Positions 44,592 through 53,270 of a stretch of DNA of 64,000 bases are shown one piece after another. The position numbers and the translations under genes were made by a program. Below the pieces are notes generated by a model. It had not been told where the DNA came from, did not search any database, and worked only from the letters and a program-made list of their open reading frames with translations. Within the stretch, counting starts at the first letter, position 1, and each line of letters opens with the position of its first letter. The stretch is from an uncultured Zoogloea sp. (GTDB lineage Bacteria > Pseudomonadota > Gammaproteobacteria > Burkholderiales > Rhodocyclaceae): positions 34,764-98,763 of the forward strand of contig CALBTT010000181.1 of assembly GCA_937967645.1 (NCBI GenBank), given 5' to 3'.

Positions 44592-45869
44592 TCAGTGGTG
44601 GTCGTGCTCGTCCTGATCCTGATCATGTACATCCATCGGCCACAGGCGATGGGCGTCCAGCAGCAGCCTGTAGCGGGCCTCGCTGGCGTCCAGCCGGGCC
44701 AGCTGGGCGGATAGTTGCGCCTCATGGGCCAGGCGCCGTGCGTTGAGGGTATCGCTGAGGCTGCCCTCACCGAGCTGCCAGGCCCTTTCGGTCAGGTCCG
44801 CGCTGCGTGCCAGGGCCGCGGCGGCATCCCGCTGGCGGAGCCAGCCGGCATGGCTGGACAAGGCCTGACGGTGCAGCGCTGCGGCTTCGGTCTCGACCCG
44901 GCGCAGTACGGCGGCTTCCCGGTGGGCACTGGCGCGTGCCTCGGCAATGGCGGCGTCCGCATCAGCGGCACGGCCGCTGCCAGGCAAGGGAATGCTCAGG
45001 CTCATGCCCAACAGGCGTTCCTCACCATCCCGCTCGCGCGCCAGGCGTACGCCCAGGCTGGGATCGGGAATCCGCTCGGCGTCGGCGCGGCTGGCCCCGA
45101 CCCGGGCCCGGGCGCTCTGCGCGCGGGCCACCCCGAGCTCATGGTTGTGCTCCAGGATGGCCTGGATCCATTCGCCCTCGCCACCGTCGATCGGCTCTGG
45201 AGCATGTTCCACGAGGTTGGCCGGCAGGCTCAGCCCGGGGTAGAGGCGGCGCAGGCGCTCGCTGGCCACCTGGACCCGCCCACTCGCCTGGGCATACTGG
45301 GCGTCGGCCTGGGCCAGCGCGGCTTCGGCCTGCAGACCCTCCAGACGGGGAGCGTCGCCGAGCTGGACCCGCCGCGCCACCACCTGTGCCTGGCGGGCCA
45401 GGATGTCCCGCTGGCGGCGCCATTGTTCGGTGCTGCTGAGTTCCCGCAGCCCCTCGAACCAGGTGGCCAGCAGGCCCCGACTCGCCTCATGGAGGGCGTC
45501 GCCCCGGGCGATCCGGGCGCCGGCGACACCCGCTTCGCCGAGTTGCCGGTCGAGATCCCGTTTGCCGGGCAGGCGCAGGGCCCGATCGATGCCCACGTCC
45601 CATTCGTTGTAGCGTCCGTCGGGGGTGCCCCGCACGCGTCGCTGCTGCTCGGTGATCCGCAGGGACCATTCATGGGGGCCCGCGGCAAGGCGGCGGGCAC
45701 GGGCTTCCTCGGCCTCGATGCCGGCCCCGGCGGCGCTGACCATGGGGCTGGACAGCAGCACGGCCATGGCTTGCGTGGCGGGGGGCAGGTCCGGTGCATC
45801 AAGGGGGCCGCCTGCCTGCGCGGTCAGGGGGAGGGCCAGCAGGAACAGCGCAATCCGGATGGGCTTCAT
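44592..45869 (-). CDS. TolC-family outer-membrane channel of a heavy-metal RND pump (CzcC type)
   Basis: A 425-residue outer-membrane efflux channel with an N-terminal signal peptide (RIALFLLALPLTAQAGG) and two OEP repeats rich in Ala and Arg helices. The C-terminus HDQDQDEHDHH is a His/Asp tail that could bind metal. It is the last gene of the efflux operon and couples to the DUF3240 gene by a 4-base overlap. It should carry metal out through the adaptor and pump upstream. Confidence 0.88.
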   Translation of the reverse strand: MKPIRIALFLLALPLTAQAGGPLDAPDLPPATQAMAVLLSSPMVSAAGAGIEAEEARARRLAAGPHEWSLRITEQQRRVRGTPDGRYNEWDVGIDRALRLPGKRDLDRQLGEAGVAGARIARGDALHEASRGLLATWFEGLRELSSTEQWRRQRDILARQAQVVARRVQLGDAPRLEGLQAEAALAQADAQYAQASGRVQVASERLRRLYPGLSLPANLVEHAPEPIDGGEGEWIQAILEHNHELGVARAQSARARVGASRADAERIPDPSLGVRLARERDGEERLLGMSLSIPLPGSGRAADADAAIAEARASAHREAAVLRRVETEAAALHRQALSSHAGWLRQRDAAAALARSADLTERAWQLGEGSLSDTLNARRLAHEAQLSAQLARLDASEARYRLLLDAHRLWPMDVHDQDQDEHDHH

Positions 45870-46186
45870 GCGAGCCTCCCGCTGGCCAGGGCCGGCACCA
45901 TCCAGAAGAACACGCGGCTGGTGGAGAAGCGGCGGCGCAGGATGTCCAGCAGGTTTTCGGCGTCGTTGCGGGGAATCACCAATTGAACCCGGCAGTGAGC
46001 GGCGCTGCCGCGCACATGCTCGGCGGTGCCGATGAAGGTGACCCGCTGGCCCATGCCTTCGACCCGGTGGGCAGTGAAGCCCGGGGCAAGCTCCGGGTAC
46101 TCCAGCAGGGTCTCAAGCAGGGCATCTTCGACTTCGATGGGCATCACGAGGGTCAGTACGACCCCCGCGTCGGTGGTGCAGTTCAT
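45866..46186 (-). CDS. DUF3240 family protein of the efflux operon
   Basis: A 106-residue protein with the DUF3240 pattern: LTLVMPIEVEDALLETLLEYP, FTAHRVEGMG, AEHVRGSAAHCRVQLVIP and LLDILRRRF. The fold is probably ferredoxin-like, similar to PII proteins, and it is found only next to RND metal pumps. It may sense metal or regulate the pump. It overlaps both the pump gene and the channel gene by four bases. Confidence 0.82.
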   Translation of the reverse strand: MNCTTDAGVVLTLVMPIEVEDALLETLLEYPELAPGFTAHRVEGMGQRVTFIGTAEHVRGSAAHCRVQLVIPRNDAENLLDILRRRFSTSRVFFWMVPALASGRLA

Positions 46187-49100
46187 GAGGGGGAAGCCTC
46201 GGCAGTGACGGGGGCGACGCCGTAGCGCCGGTAGAGGAGGGGCAGCAGCAGCAGGGTCAGGGCCGTGGCGCTGAACAGGCCGCCGATGACCACGATGGCG
46301 AGCGGACGCTGGACTTCGGAGCCCGGGCCGCTGGCGAACAGCAGGGGCACCAGGCCAAGGGCGGCGATGTTGGCGGTCATCAGCACCGGCCGCAGGCGGC
46401 GGCGGGCACCTTCGACCACCACCTGGCCGATCGGCATGCCGCGGGCCTGGAGCTGGTTGAAGTAGGTCACCATCACCACGCCGTTGAGTACCGCGATGCC
46501 GAGCAGGGCGATGAAGCCGACCGAGGCTGGCACCGACAGGTACTCACCGGACAGGGCCAGCGCGAACACCCCCCCGACCATCGCGAAGGGCACCATGGCG
46601 AGCACCAGCAAGGCCTGCCGCACCGAGCCGAAGGTGGAGAAGAGCAGCACGAAGATCAACCCCAGGGCGACCGGCACCACCACGCCCAGACGGGCCGCAG
46701 CGCGTTGCTGGTTCTCGAACTGACCACCCCAGGCCAGGCGGTAGCCGGCGGGCAGCGGGACCTTGGCGTTGACGGCGGCACGGGCTTCCTCGACGAAGCC
46801 GACCAGGTCGCGGCCGCGAACATTGGACTGGATCACCGAGTAGCGCTGGGCGTTTTCCCGGTCCACCTTGACCGGGCCGTCCACCCGCTCGATCTTCGCC
46901 ACGCTGGCCAGGGGCAGGCTCTGTCCGTCCGGTGTGGTGATGCGCAGGGCGGCGAAGGCTGCGGGGTCGCGCTGCAGCCCGGCGGGGCCGCGGATCAGCA
47001 GCGGTACGCGGCGGGTGCTCTCGATCACCGTGCCGGCGACGCGCCCCTCCAGCAGGCTGCGCAGGGCGTTCTGGACGTCCTCGACGTTGAGGCCGAAGCG
47101 GCCGGCGGCCAGCCGGTCCACCTGGATGCGGAGGTACTGCACCCCTTCGTTGCGGATGGTGATGGTGTCCTCGGCACCCGGAACGGCCTTGACCACGGTC
47201 TCGATCTCGGCGGCCAGGCGGTTGAGTGTCGGCAGGTCCGGTCCGTAGAGCTTGATCGCCAGGTCGCCACGTACGCCGGTGAGCATCTCCGACACGCGCA
47301 TGTCGATGGGCTGGGTGAAGGTCAGGGCGATGCCCGGGAACTGCTCCATCACCGCGCGCAGCTGATCGGTCAGCCAGTCCTTGTCGGGCTGGCGCCATGC
47401 CTCGCGGGGTTTGAGGACCAGGAAGGTGTCGGTCTGGTTGAGGCCCATCGGATCCAGTCCCAGCTCGTCCGAGCCGGAGCGAGCGACGATGGCCTTGACC
47501 TCTGGCACCGCCGCCAGGATCGCCTTCTGCACCTGCAGGTCGGTGGCGATGGTCTGGTCGAGGCTGATGGAGGGCAGCTTCTCCAGCTGCATGATGATGT
47601 CACCCTCGTCCATGGTTGGCATGAAGGCCTTGCCAAGCCCGACGTAGGCCACCCCGGCGGCCACCAGGGAGGTGCCGGCGATGGCCACCATCAGGCGGCC
47701 GTGGGCCAGGGCGAAGTCGAGCATCGGTGCGTAGGCCGCCTGCAGCTTGCGGACCAGCCAGGGCTCATGGGCATCACCGCGCTTGAGCAGCCACGAGGCG
47801 AGCACCGGCACCACGGTGAGGGACAGCAGCAGCGAGGCGCCGAGCGCGAACACGATGGTCAGGGCCACCGGGCTGAACAGCTTGCCCTCCAGGCCTTCCA
47901 GGGTCAGCAGGGGCAGGAACACGATGATGATGATCAGGATCCCCGAAGCCACCGGCGAGGCGACCTCGCGGGTGGCCCGGAACACCAGGTGGAGCAGGGG
48001 CTGGCGGGTTGCCGCGCCGCCGGCGGAGAGTTCGGTTTCGACGTTCTCGACCACCACCACGGCGGCGTCCACCAGCATGCCGATGGCGATCGCCAGGCCG
48101 CCCAGGCTCATCAGGTTGGCCGACAGGCCCACCTGGCGCATGGCGACGAAAGTGGCGAGGGCGGCGAGCGGCAGCATCAGGGCGACCACCAGGGCGGCCC
48201 GCAGGTTGCCGAGGAAGGCGAGCAGGAGCACCAGCACCAGCACGATCGCTTCCACCAGCGCCTTGGACACCGTATGGATGGCCCGGCCCACCAGTTCGCT
48301 GCGATCGTAGAAGGCCTCGATGTGCACGCCCGGCGGCAGGGCCGGAGCCAGCTCGGCCAGACGCGCCTTGACGCCGTCCACCACCTTGCCGGCGTTGGCG
48401 CCACGCAGGCCGAGGACCAGGCCCTCGACGGCCTCGGCCTGGCCGCTGCGGGTGACCGCGCCGTAGCGGGTCAGGGCGCCTATGCGCACGCTGGCCACGT
48501 CACCGACCCGTACGACGGCACCGCCACGGCTGCGCAGCACGATGGCGCGCACGTCCTCGAGGTCACGGATGGCACCCTCGGCGCGGACCAGCAGGGTCTC
48601 CTCGCCCTCGCTGAGGCGACCGGCGCCGTCGTTGCGGTTGTTGGCCTCCAGGGCGGCCTGCAGCTCTCCCAGGGTCAGGCCGCGGGCGGCCAGGGCGGCC
48701 GGATCGGGGGCCACCTCGAAGCTGCGTACCTCGCCGCCCAGGCTGTTGACGTCGGCCACCCCGGGTACGGTGCGCAGGGCCGGGCGGATCGTCCAGTCGA
48801 GCAGGGTGCGCTTCTCCTCCAGGGAGATCGGCCCTTCGATGGTGAACATGAACATCTCGCCGAGCGGCGTGGTGATCGGCGCAAGGCCACCGCTGGCGCC
48901 GGGGGGCAGGTTGCCGAGCACGCCCGACAGGCGTTCGCCGACCTGCTGGCGGGCCCAGTAGATGTCGGTGCCGTCCTCGAAGTCGAGGGTCACGTCGGCC
49001 AGCGCGTACTTCGAGGTCGAGCGCAGGATGCGCTGGTGCGGGATGCCCAGCATCTCCTGCTCGATGGGCACGGTGATGCGCGCCTCGACCTCCTCCGGGG

Positions 49101-49269
49101 TCATGCCCGGGGCCTTGATGATCAGCTTGACCTGGGTGGTGGACACGTCGGGGAAGGCATCGACGGGCAGGCCGTTCCAGGCCGTCACGCCGGCGCCGAC
49201 GAGCAGCAGGGTGGCGACCAGGACCAGCAGGCGCTGGGTGAGGGAGAACTCGATCAGACGGGACAGCAT
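46183..49269 (-). CDS. CzcA/CusA-family heavy-metal RND pump
   Basis: Proton-driven inner-membrane exporter of 1028 residues with the two large periplasmic domains and 12 membrane helices of the family. The helix-4 signature is AIGMLVDAAVVVVEN (395-409), with the proton-relay Asp401. It lacks the DFG...DG form of cobalt/zinc/cadmium pumps and looks closer to the monovalent-ion type. The FTQPIDMR region is CzcA-like, so the metal is uncertain. I chose the ATG at 49267-49269, five bases before the adaptor gene stop. Confidence 0.93.
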   Translation of the reverse strand: MLSRLIEFSLTQRLLVLVATLLLVGAGVTAWNGLPVDAFPDVSTTQVKLIIKAPGMTPEEVEARITVPIEQEMLGIPHQRILRSTSKYALADVTLDFEDGTDIYWARQQVGERLSGVLGNLPPGASGGLAPITTPLGEMFMFTIEGPISLEEKRTLLDWTIRPALRTVPGVADVNSLGGEVRSFEVAPDPAALAARGLTLGELQAALEANNRNDGAGRLSEGEETLLVRAEGAIRDLEDVRAIVLRSRGGAVVRVGDVASVRIGALTRYGAVTRSGQAEAVEGLVLGLRGANAGKVVDGVKARLAELAPALPPGVHIEAFYDRSELVGRAIHTVSKALVEAIVLVLVLLLAFLGNLRAALVVALMLPLAALATFVAMRQVGLSANLMSLGGLAIAIGMLVDAAVVVVENVETELSAGGAATRQPLLHLVFRATREVASPVASGILIIIIVFLPLLTLEGLEGKLFSPVALTIVFALGASLLLSLTVVPVLASWLLKRGDAHEPWLVRKLQAAYAPMLDFALAHGRLMVAIAGTSLVAAGVAYVGLGKAFMPTMDEGDIIMQLEKLPSISLDQTIATDLQVQKAILAAVPEVKAIVARSGSDELGLDPMGLNQTDTFLVLKPREAWRQPDKDWLTDQLRAVMEQFPGIALTFTQPIDMRVSEMLTGVRGDLAIKLYGPDLPTLNRLAAEIETVVKAVPGAEDTITIRNEGVQYLRIQVDRLAAGRFGLNVEDVQNALRSLLEGRVAGTVIESTRRVPLLIRGPAGLQRDPAAFAALRITTPDGQSLPLASVAKIERVDGPVKVDRENAQRYSVIQSNVRGRDLVGFVEEARAAVNAKVPLPAGYRLAWGGQFENQQRAAARLGVVVPVALGLIFVLLFSTFGSVRQALLVLAMVPFAMVGGVFALALSGEYLSVPASVGFIALLGIAVLNGVVMVTYFNQLQARGMPIGQVVVEGARRRLRPVLMTANIAALGLVPLLFASGPGSEVQRPLAIVVIGGLFSATALTLLLLPLLYRRYGVAPVTAEASPS

Positions 49270-49273
49270 CGTT

Positions 49274-50380
49274 TCATTCTTTCCCGACGCCGAGCCAGTT
49301 GGCCTTGAGGGCGGCAATGCCGTGGGTCACGACCTGGGCCCCGGCAGGTAGCCCGGACACCAGCACGGCGTCGCCGATGCGCCCGCCGACGGTGACCGGC
49401 AGTGCCCGGTAGCCCGTGGCGTCGCCTTCCCGGGCCGTCACGAAGATCCACGACTTGTCCTTGTGATGCAGGACGGCCGAGGCCGGTACCTGGCTGTCCG
49501 CAGCGCCTGTGGGTCCCTTGGGGCCCTCCGCCAGGACGAGGTCGGCCGTGGTCACCTGGCCCGGACGCAGGCTGTCGGCGCCGCGGTTGATGGTGCCCCG
49601 CACGCGCACGCTCTGGCTGGCCGGATCGACGGCCCGGCCAACGGCGGTCACCTCGCCGCTGGCACCGGTGGACGGGATGCGGATCGGGGCGCCGGCCCGG
49701 ACCCGCGACGCCACCGGGAGCGGCACCTGGATGTCCACCACCAGCGGGTCGAGGCGGGCGATACGGTACAAGGGCGCCGACTGCTCGACCCGCTGGCCGA
49801 CCGTGACCAGCTGTTCGAGGACGGTGCCGGCGATGGGGGCGGTCAGGCTCAGGGTATGCCCACCGCTGTGCTGGGCAAGGCTCAGTTCCTGACGCCGCTC
49901 GGCAGCCTGGGCAGCCGCCTGGGTGGCGTTGGCGCGGGCCGCCTGCAGGCGCGACTCGGCGATCAGGCCCTCCCGGAAGAGTTGCTCGTCCCGCTGCAGG
50001 GTCTGTTTCGTCAGCGACGCCTGGGCGTCGGCCTGGATGCGGTCGCGCTGCAACTCGAGGGCCTGGGGGCTGGCGAGGCGCGCCAGCACCTGTCCCTTCC
50101 TGACCGACAGGCCCGGGGAGGTCTCCAGGCTCTCGATGATCCCGGCGAGGGGGGCGGCAATGACCCGCTGCTGGCCATTGGGAATCTCGATGGTGGCGGG
50201 GAGCCCGCCGGCAAGTGCCTGCCCGGGCGCCGAGGCACCCTGGGCGACAATGCCGAGCGCCTTGCTCTGGCTCGCCGTGACCGGGATGAAGTCACTGGCC
50301 TTGACGAGGGGGCTGCCGCACAGCGCGAGGAGGGACAGCAGCAGGGGAAGGGGACGGGGACGGACGCCTTGCATCATCAT
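49274..50380 (-). CDS. Periplasmic adaptor of the metal RND pump (CzcB/CusB type)
   Basis: Membrane fusion protein of 368 residues that bridges pump and channel. A signal peptide (MMMQGVRPRPLPLLLSLLA) is followed by the biotinyl-lipoyl half AAPLAGIIESLETSPGLSVRKGQ, a helical hairpin (about 115-170), the second half LTAPIAGTVLEQLVTVGQRV and a C-terminal beta barrel. It has no N-terminal metal-binding extension. It is the first gene of the adaptor-pump-DUF3240-channel operon. Confidence 0.9.
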   Translation of the reverse strand: MMMQGVRPRPLPLLLSLLALCGSPLVKASDFIPVTASQSKALGIVAQGASAPGQALAGGLPATIEIPNGQQRVIAAPLAGIIESLETSPGLSVRKGQVLARLASPQALELQRDRIQADAQASLTKQTLQRDEQLFREGLIAESRLQAARANATQAAAQAAERRQELSLAQHSGGHTLSLTAPIAGTVLEQLVTVGQRVEQSAPLYRIARLDPLVVDIQVPLPVASRVRAGAPIRIPSTGASGEVTAVGRAVDPASQSVRVRGTINRGADSLRPGQVTTADLVLAEGPKGPTGAADSQVPASAVLHHKDKSWIFVTAREGDATGYRALPVTVGGRIGDAVLVSGLPAGAQVVTHGIAALKANWLGVGKE

Positions 50381-50421
50381 GGAGATCGGACGAGAGGGAC
50401 TCTTTAGTGTGTGTCTGCTAG

Positions 50422-50438
50422 CTTAAGGCAACATTAAG
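50422..50438. promoter_or_regulatory. PmrA/QseB-like direct repeat in the efflux/regulator control region
   Basis: CTTAAG (50422-50427) and ATTAAG (50433-50438) are separated by five bases, an 11-base period. This is the arrangement that PmrA and QseB-type response regulators bind. It sits in the 120-base divergent region between the adaptor gene and the response regulator that belongs to the same subfamily, so self-regulation and control of the efflux genes are likely. Confidence 0.5.
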
Positions 50439-50500
50439 GCGGCGTTGGCATGATCCCCGGACGATCCGTCGTTGACCGGGTCGCGGGGCAGGAGAAGAGG

Positions 50501-51166
50501 ATGCGTGTTTTGGTGGTTGAAGACGACAGGTTGCTGGGCGATGGCATCCAGGCCGGCTTGTCGGGGATGGGTTTTGCCGTGGATTGGGTGCGGGATGGCG
50601 AGTCGGCGCTGGCGGCGCTGAGCACCGAGAGCTTCACGGCCATGGTGCTGGACCTCGGCTTGCCCCGGCGCGATGGAATGGGCGTGCTGTCAGCCCTGCG
50701 CGCGGCAGGCAAGGATCTGCCGGTGCTGGTGCTCACCGCCCGTGACGGTGTGGCCGACAAGGTCGGGGCCCTCGATTGCGGTGCCGATGATTACGTGGTC
50801 AAGCCCTTCGACCTGGACGAGTTGGCGGCCCGCTTGCGGGCGCTGATCCGACGGGCCAGTGGTCGCGCCGACGCCTGCCTGCGGCACGGTGACATCGTCC
50901 TCGATCCGGCTGCCCGCACCGTGACCCGGGGTGGGGCGGCGGTCAGCCTGACCGGCCGGGAGTTCGACCTGTTGCATATGCTGCTGGCCGGGGCTGGCCG
51001 GGTCCTGACCCGTCGTGTCCTCGAGGAGCGCCTCTATGCCTGGGGCGAGATCGTCGAGAGTAATGCCCTCGAGGTCCATGTGCATCACCTGCGCCGCAAG
51101 CTGGGCAGTGAGTTGATCCGCACGGTCCGCGGGGTGGGCTACCTGGTCGGCGAGGCCGTGACGTGA
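50501..51166 (+). CDS. OmpR-family response regulator (PmrA/QseB-like)
   Basis: A 221-residue regulator. The receiver is complete: acidic pocket Glu7, Asp8 and Asp9, phospho-acceptor Asp51 in VLDLGLP, Thr79 and Lys101 in VVKPF. A winged-helix DNA-binding domain follows from about 125 (LTGREFDLLHMLL). I chose the ATG at 50501, preceded by AGGAG. Divergent from the metal efflux operon, it most likely activates it when metal is sensed by the partner kinase. Confidence 0.94.
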   Translation: MRVLVVEDDRLLGDGIQAGLSGMGFAVDWVRDGESALAALSTESFTAMVLDLGLPRRDGMGVLSALRAAGKDLPVLVLTARDGVADKVGALDCGADDYVVKPFDLDELAARLRALIRRASGRADACLRHGDIVLDPAARTVTRGGAAVSLTGREFDLLHMLLAGAGRVLTRRVLEERLYAWGEIVESNALEVHVHHLRRKLGSELIRTVRGVGYLVGEAVT

Positions 51167-52545
51167 CGCCACAGGTTCCGGTTTATTCATTGCGACGGCG
51201 CCTGCTGGCCCTGCTGATCGGGGTGGTGGCGGTGTTGTGGAGCCTGTCCGCCGTGGTGGCCTTCCGCACCGCCCACGGGGAGGCCGATGAGCTCTTCGAT
51301 GCCCAGCTGGAGCAGGTCGCCGAGACCCTGCTGGCCATCGTTGCCACCGGCGACGCGCCCGGCGTGGCGCAGGAAATGGTCGAGCACCAGCACGACTACC
51401 CGCTCCCGGTGGCCTTCCAGGCCTGGCGGCTCGAGACGTCGGGCGAGTGGAGCCTGCTCGTCCGTTCTTCCGAGATGCCCGCGGTACCGCCCACCCGCGC
51501 GCCGGGCTTCGACGAACAGGAGATCGGTGGCGCCTTGTGGCGCTTCTACTCGATGGATCATGGCCACAGCCCTTACCGGGTCATCGTCGGGCAGAACCAT
51601 GACGCGCGCTACCGGCTTGCGGGGGAGATCGCCCTGCACCTGCTGGCGCCCATCCTGATCGGGCTGCCGCTGATCGCCCTGGCGATCTGGATTGTCGTCG
51701 GGCGGGCGCTGGCGCCGCTCGATGCGGTGGCACGGGCGGTGGGCGGACTGGAGCCGGGCTGTCTGCAGCCGGTGCAGGTCAAGGGCCCCCTGCCGGCGGA
51801 GATCGCGCCCCTGGTCAGTTCGCTGGACGCCTTGCTGACGCGGCTTGCGGAGGCGCTTGACAGTGAGAAGCGCTTCACCGCGGATGCGGCCCACGAGCTG
51901 CGGACACCGCTGGCCGCCCTGCGTGTCCAGGCCCAGGTGGCGAGTCGTACTGACGATGAGGCGGGCCGGCGCCATGCCTTGTCGCAGGTGTTGTCGGGGG
52001 TCGAGCGGATGACCCACCTGGTCGACCAGCTGCTGACCCTGGCCCGCCTCGATCCGGATGCGCCGCCGCTGGGCGGCAGCCGCGTGGACCTGATTGAGGT
52101 GGCCGGGGAAGTCTGCTCGGTGCTGGCCGGCCAGGCCCTCCGGCGGGGCCAGAACCTGTCTCTGGAGGCACCGGATGCCTTCATCGTTGCGGGCAATCGC
52201 TGGTGGCTCGAGGTGCTGCTGCGCAATCTGGTGGACAACGCCCTGCGCTACACGCCGGATGGCGGCACGGTAAGAGTGGTCGTGGATCAGGCGAGCGGCA
52301 GCCTGCGGGTGGAGGATGACGGGCCGGGTATTCCGCCAGGCTTGCAGGAGCAGATGCTGACGCGCTTTGCCCGCGGTCCGGATCAAGAGGCGGAAGGCTG
52401 CGGCCTGGGCCTCTCCATCGTGGCGCGCATCGTCAGGATTCTCGGCGCAAGCCTGACGTTCGGGCCGGGACTCGAGCAGGAAGGGCGAACCGGGCTGGCC
52501 GTCACCGTCCGTTTCGCCACACCGTCAAAAGGGCCGGACGCCTGA
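51163..52545 (+). CDS. Sensor histidine kinase of the efflux two-component system
   Basis: A 460-residue membrane kinase. TM1 (about 13-35) and TM2 (about 150-175) enclose a periplasmic sensor domain of about 115 residues. HAMP follows, then the phosphorylated histidine in FTADAAHELRTPLAAL and an HATPase domain with NLVDNALRYTP, VEDDGPGIP and GCGLGLSIVARI. It starts at a GTG that overlaps the regulator stop. The sensor is of the QseC/CusS-like short type, and its signal is presumably a metal. Confidence 0.93.
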   Translation: MTPQVPVYSLRRRLLALLIGVVAVLWSLSAVVAFRTAHGEADELFDAQLEQVAETLLAIVATGDAPGVAQEMVEHQHDYPLPVAFQAWRLETSGEWSLLVRSSEMPAVPPTRAPGFDEQEIGGALWRFYSMDHGHSPYRVIVGQNHDARYRLAGEIALHLLAPILIGLPLIALAIWIVVGRALAPLDAVARAVGGLEPGCLQPVQVKGPLPAEIAPLVSSLDALLTRLAEALDSEKRFTADAAHELRTPLAALRVQAQVASRTDDEAGRRHALSQVLSGVERMTHLVDQLLTLARLDPDAPPLGGSRVDLIEVAGEVCSVLAGQALRRGQNLSLEAPDAFIVAGNRWWLEVLLRNLVDNALRYTPDGGTVRVVVDQASGSLRVEDDGPGIPPGLQEQMLTRFARGPDQEAEGCGLGLSIVARIVRILGASLTFGPGLEQEGRTGLAVTVRFATPSKGPDA

Positions 52546-52557
52546 GGGGCATCCGGC
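52533..52557. terminator. Hairpin at the convergent kinase/CBS ends
   Basis: GCCGGACGCC pairs with GGCATCCGGC apart from one G-T or mismatch, around a five-base loop. It overlaps the kinase TGA. The spacing to the CBS gene stop is 14 bases. The T-run after it (TTTT at 52567) is weak. Confidence 0.35.
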
Positions 52558-52570
52558 CTGTCGAGCGTTT

Positions 52571-53014
52571 TCAGGTGCTCAGGCCACCGGCGATGTAGCC
52601 GGACAGCTGCTCGATGGTGGCCTGTTGCTGCTCCATCACCGACTTGACCGCGTCACCGATGCTGACGATGCCGGTCAGGCGCCCTTTGTCGACGACCGGC
52701 AGGTGGCGGATGTGGTTGTTGGTCATGATGGCCATGCAGTCATCCACCGTGTGGGTCGGGGAGATGGTCAGGACGTTCTGGGTCATCAGGTCGCCCACCT
52801 TGGTGTCCTTGGAGGCCAGCCCCTTGAGCACGACCTTGCGGGCGTAGTCCCGCTCGGTGAAGATGCCCACGAGGCGCTCCCCCTCGGTAACCAGCACGGC
52901 ACTGACGTTACGTTCGGCCATGAGCTTGAGGGCCTGCAGCACTGTGGTGTCCGGCGCAACCGAGTAGGTGGTGTCGCCCTTTTTCTGAATGATCTGCTGA
53001 ACCGTTGCTGCCAT
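52571..53014 (-). CDS. CBS-domain pair protein
   Basis: A 147-residue protein composed of two CBS motifs: MAERNVSAVLVTEGERLVGI FTERDY (first) and MTNNHIRHLPVVDKGRLTGIVSIGD (second). CBS pairs sense adenine nucleotides; stand-alone ones have diverse partners. A strong ribosome site AAGGAGGG precedes the ATG. It is alone, convergent with the kinase and divergent from the 7TM kinase gene. Confidence 0.88.
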   Translation of the reverse strand: MAATVQQIIQKKGDTTYSVAPDTTVLQALKLMAERNVSAVLVTEGERLVGIFTERDYARKVVLKGLASKDTKVGDLMTQNVLTISPTHTVDDCMAIMTNNHIRHLPVVDKGRLTGIVSIGDAVKSVMEQQQATIEQLSGYIAGGLST

Positions 53015-53270
53015 TGTCTACCCTCCTTATTGTTGGCTTCGGCGTCCCCTGCGGTCATGCACCGGGTGCTCGCCGGTTCTTATAGCTTGGAGCCAAGTCG
53101 GCATCAGCGCAAGGGGCGGAGCACCTATTTTGGCTGTGCTGGTGGGCGCTGGCGAGAATCCTGATGCGCTTTGCCGGCTGCGGGTTTGCGGACACCAGGG
53201 GCATCCGCGGGCCGTGAGTTTCGGTGAGGGTCTAGGTGAGTGCCCCGGATTGGGCTAACCTTGCGCCCGC

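Noticed and set aside
46705..49308. An 867-residue plus-strand open frame
   Set aside because: It is antisense to the RND pump over its whole length and has the Gly/His/Gln/Asp-rich composition of a shadow frame in GC-rich DNA, with no family motif.
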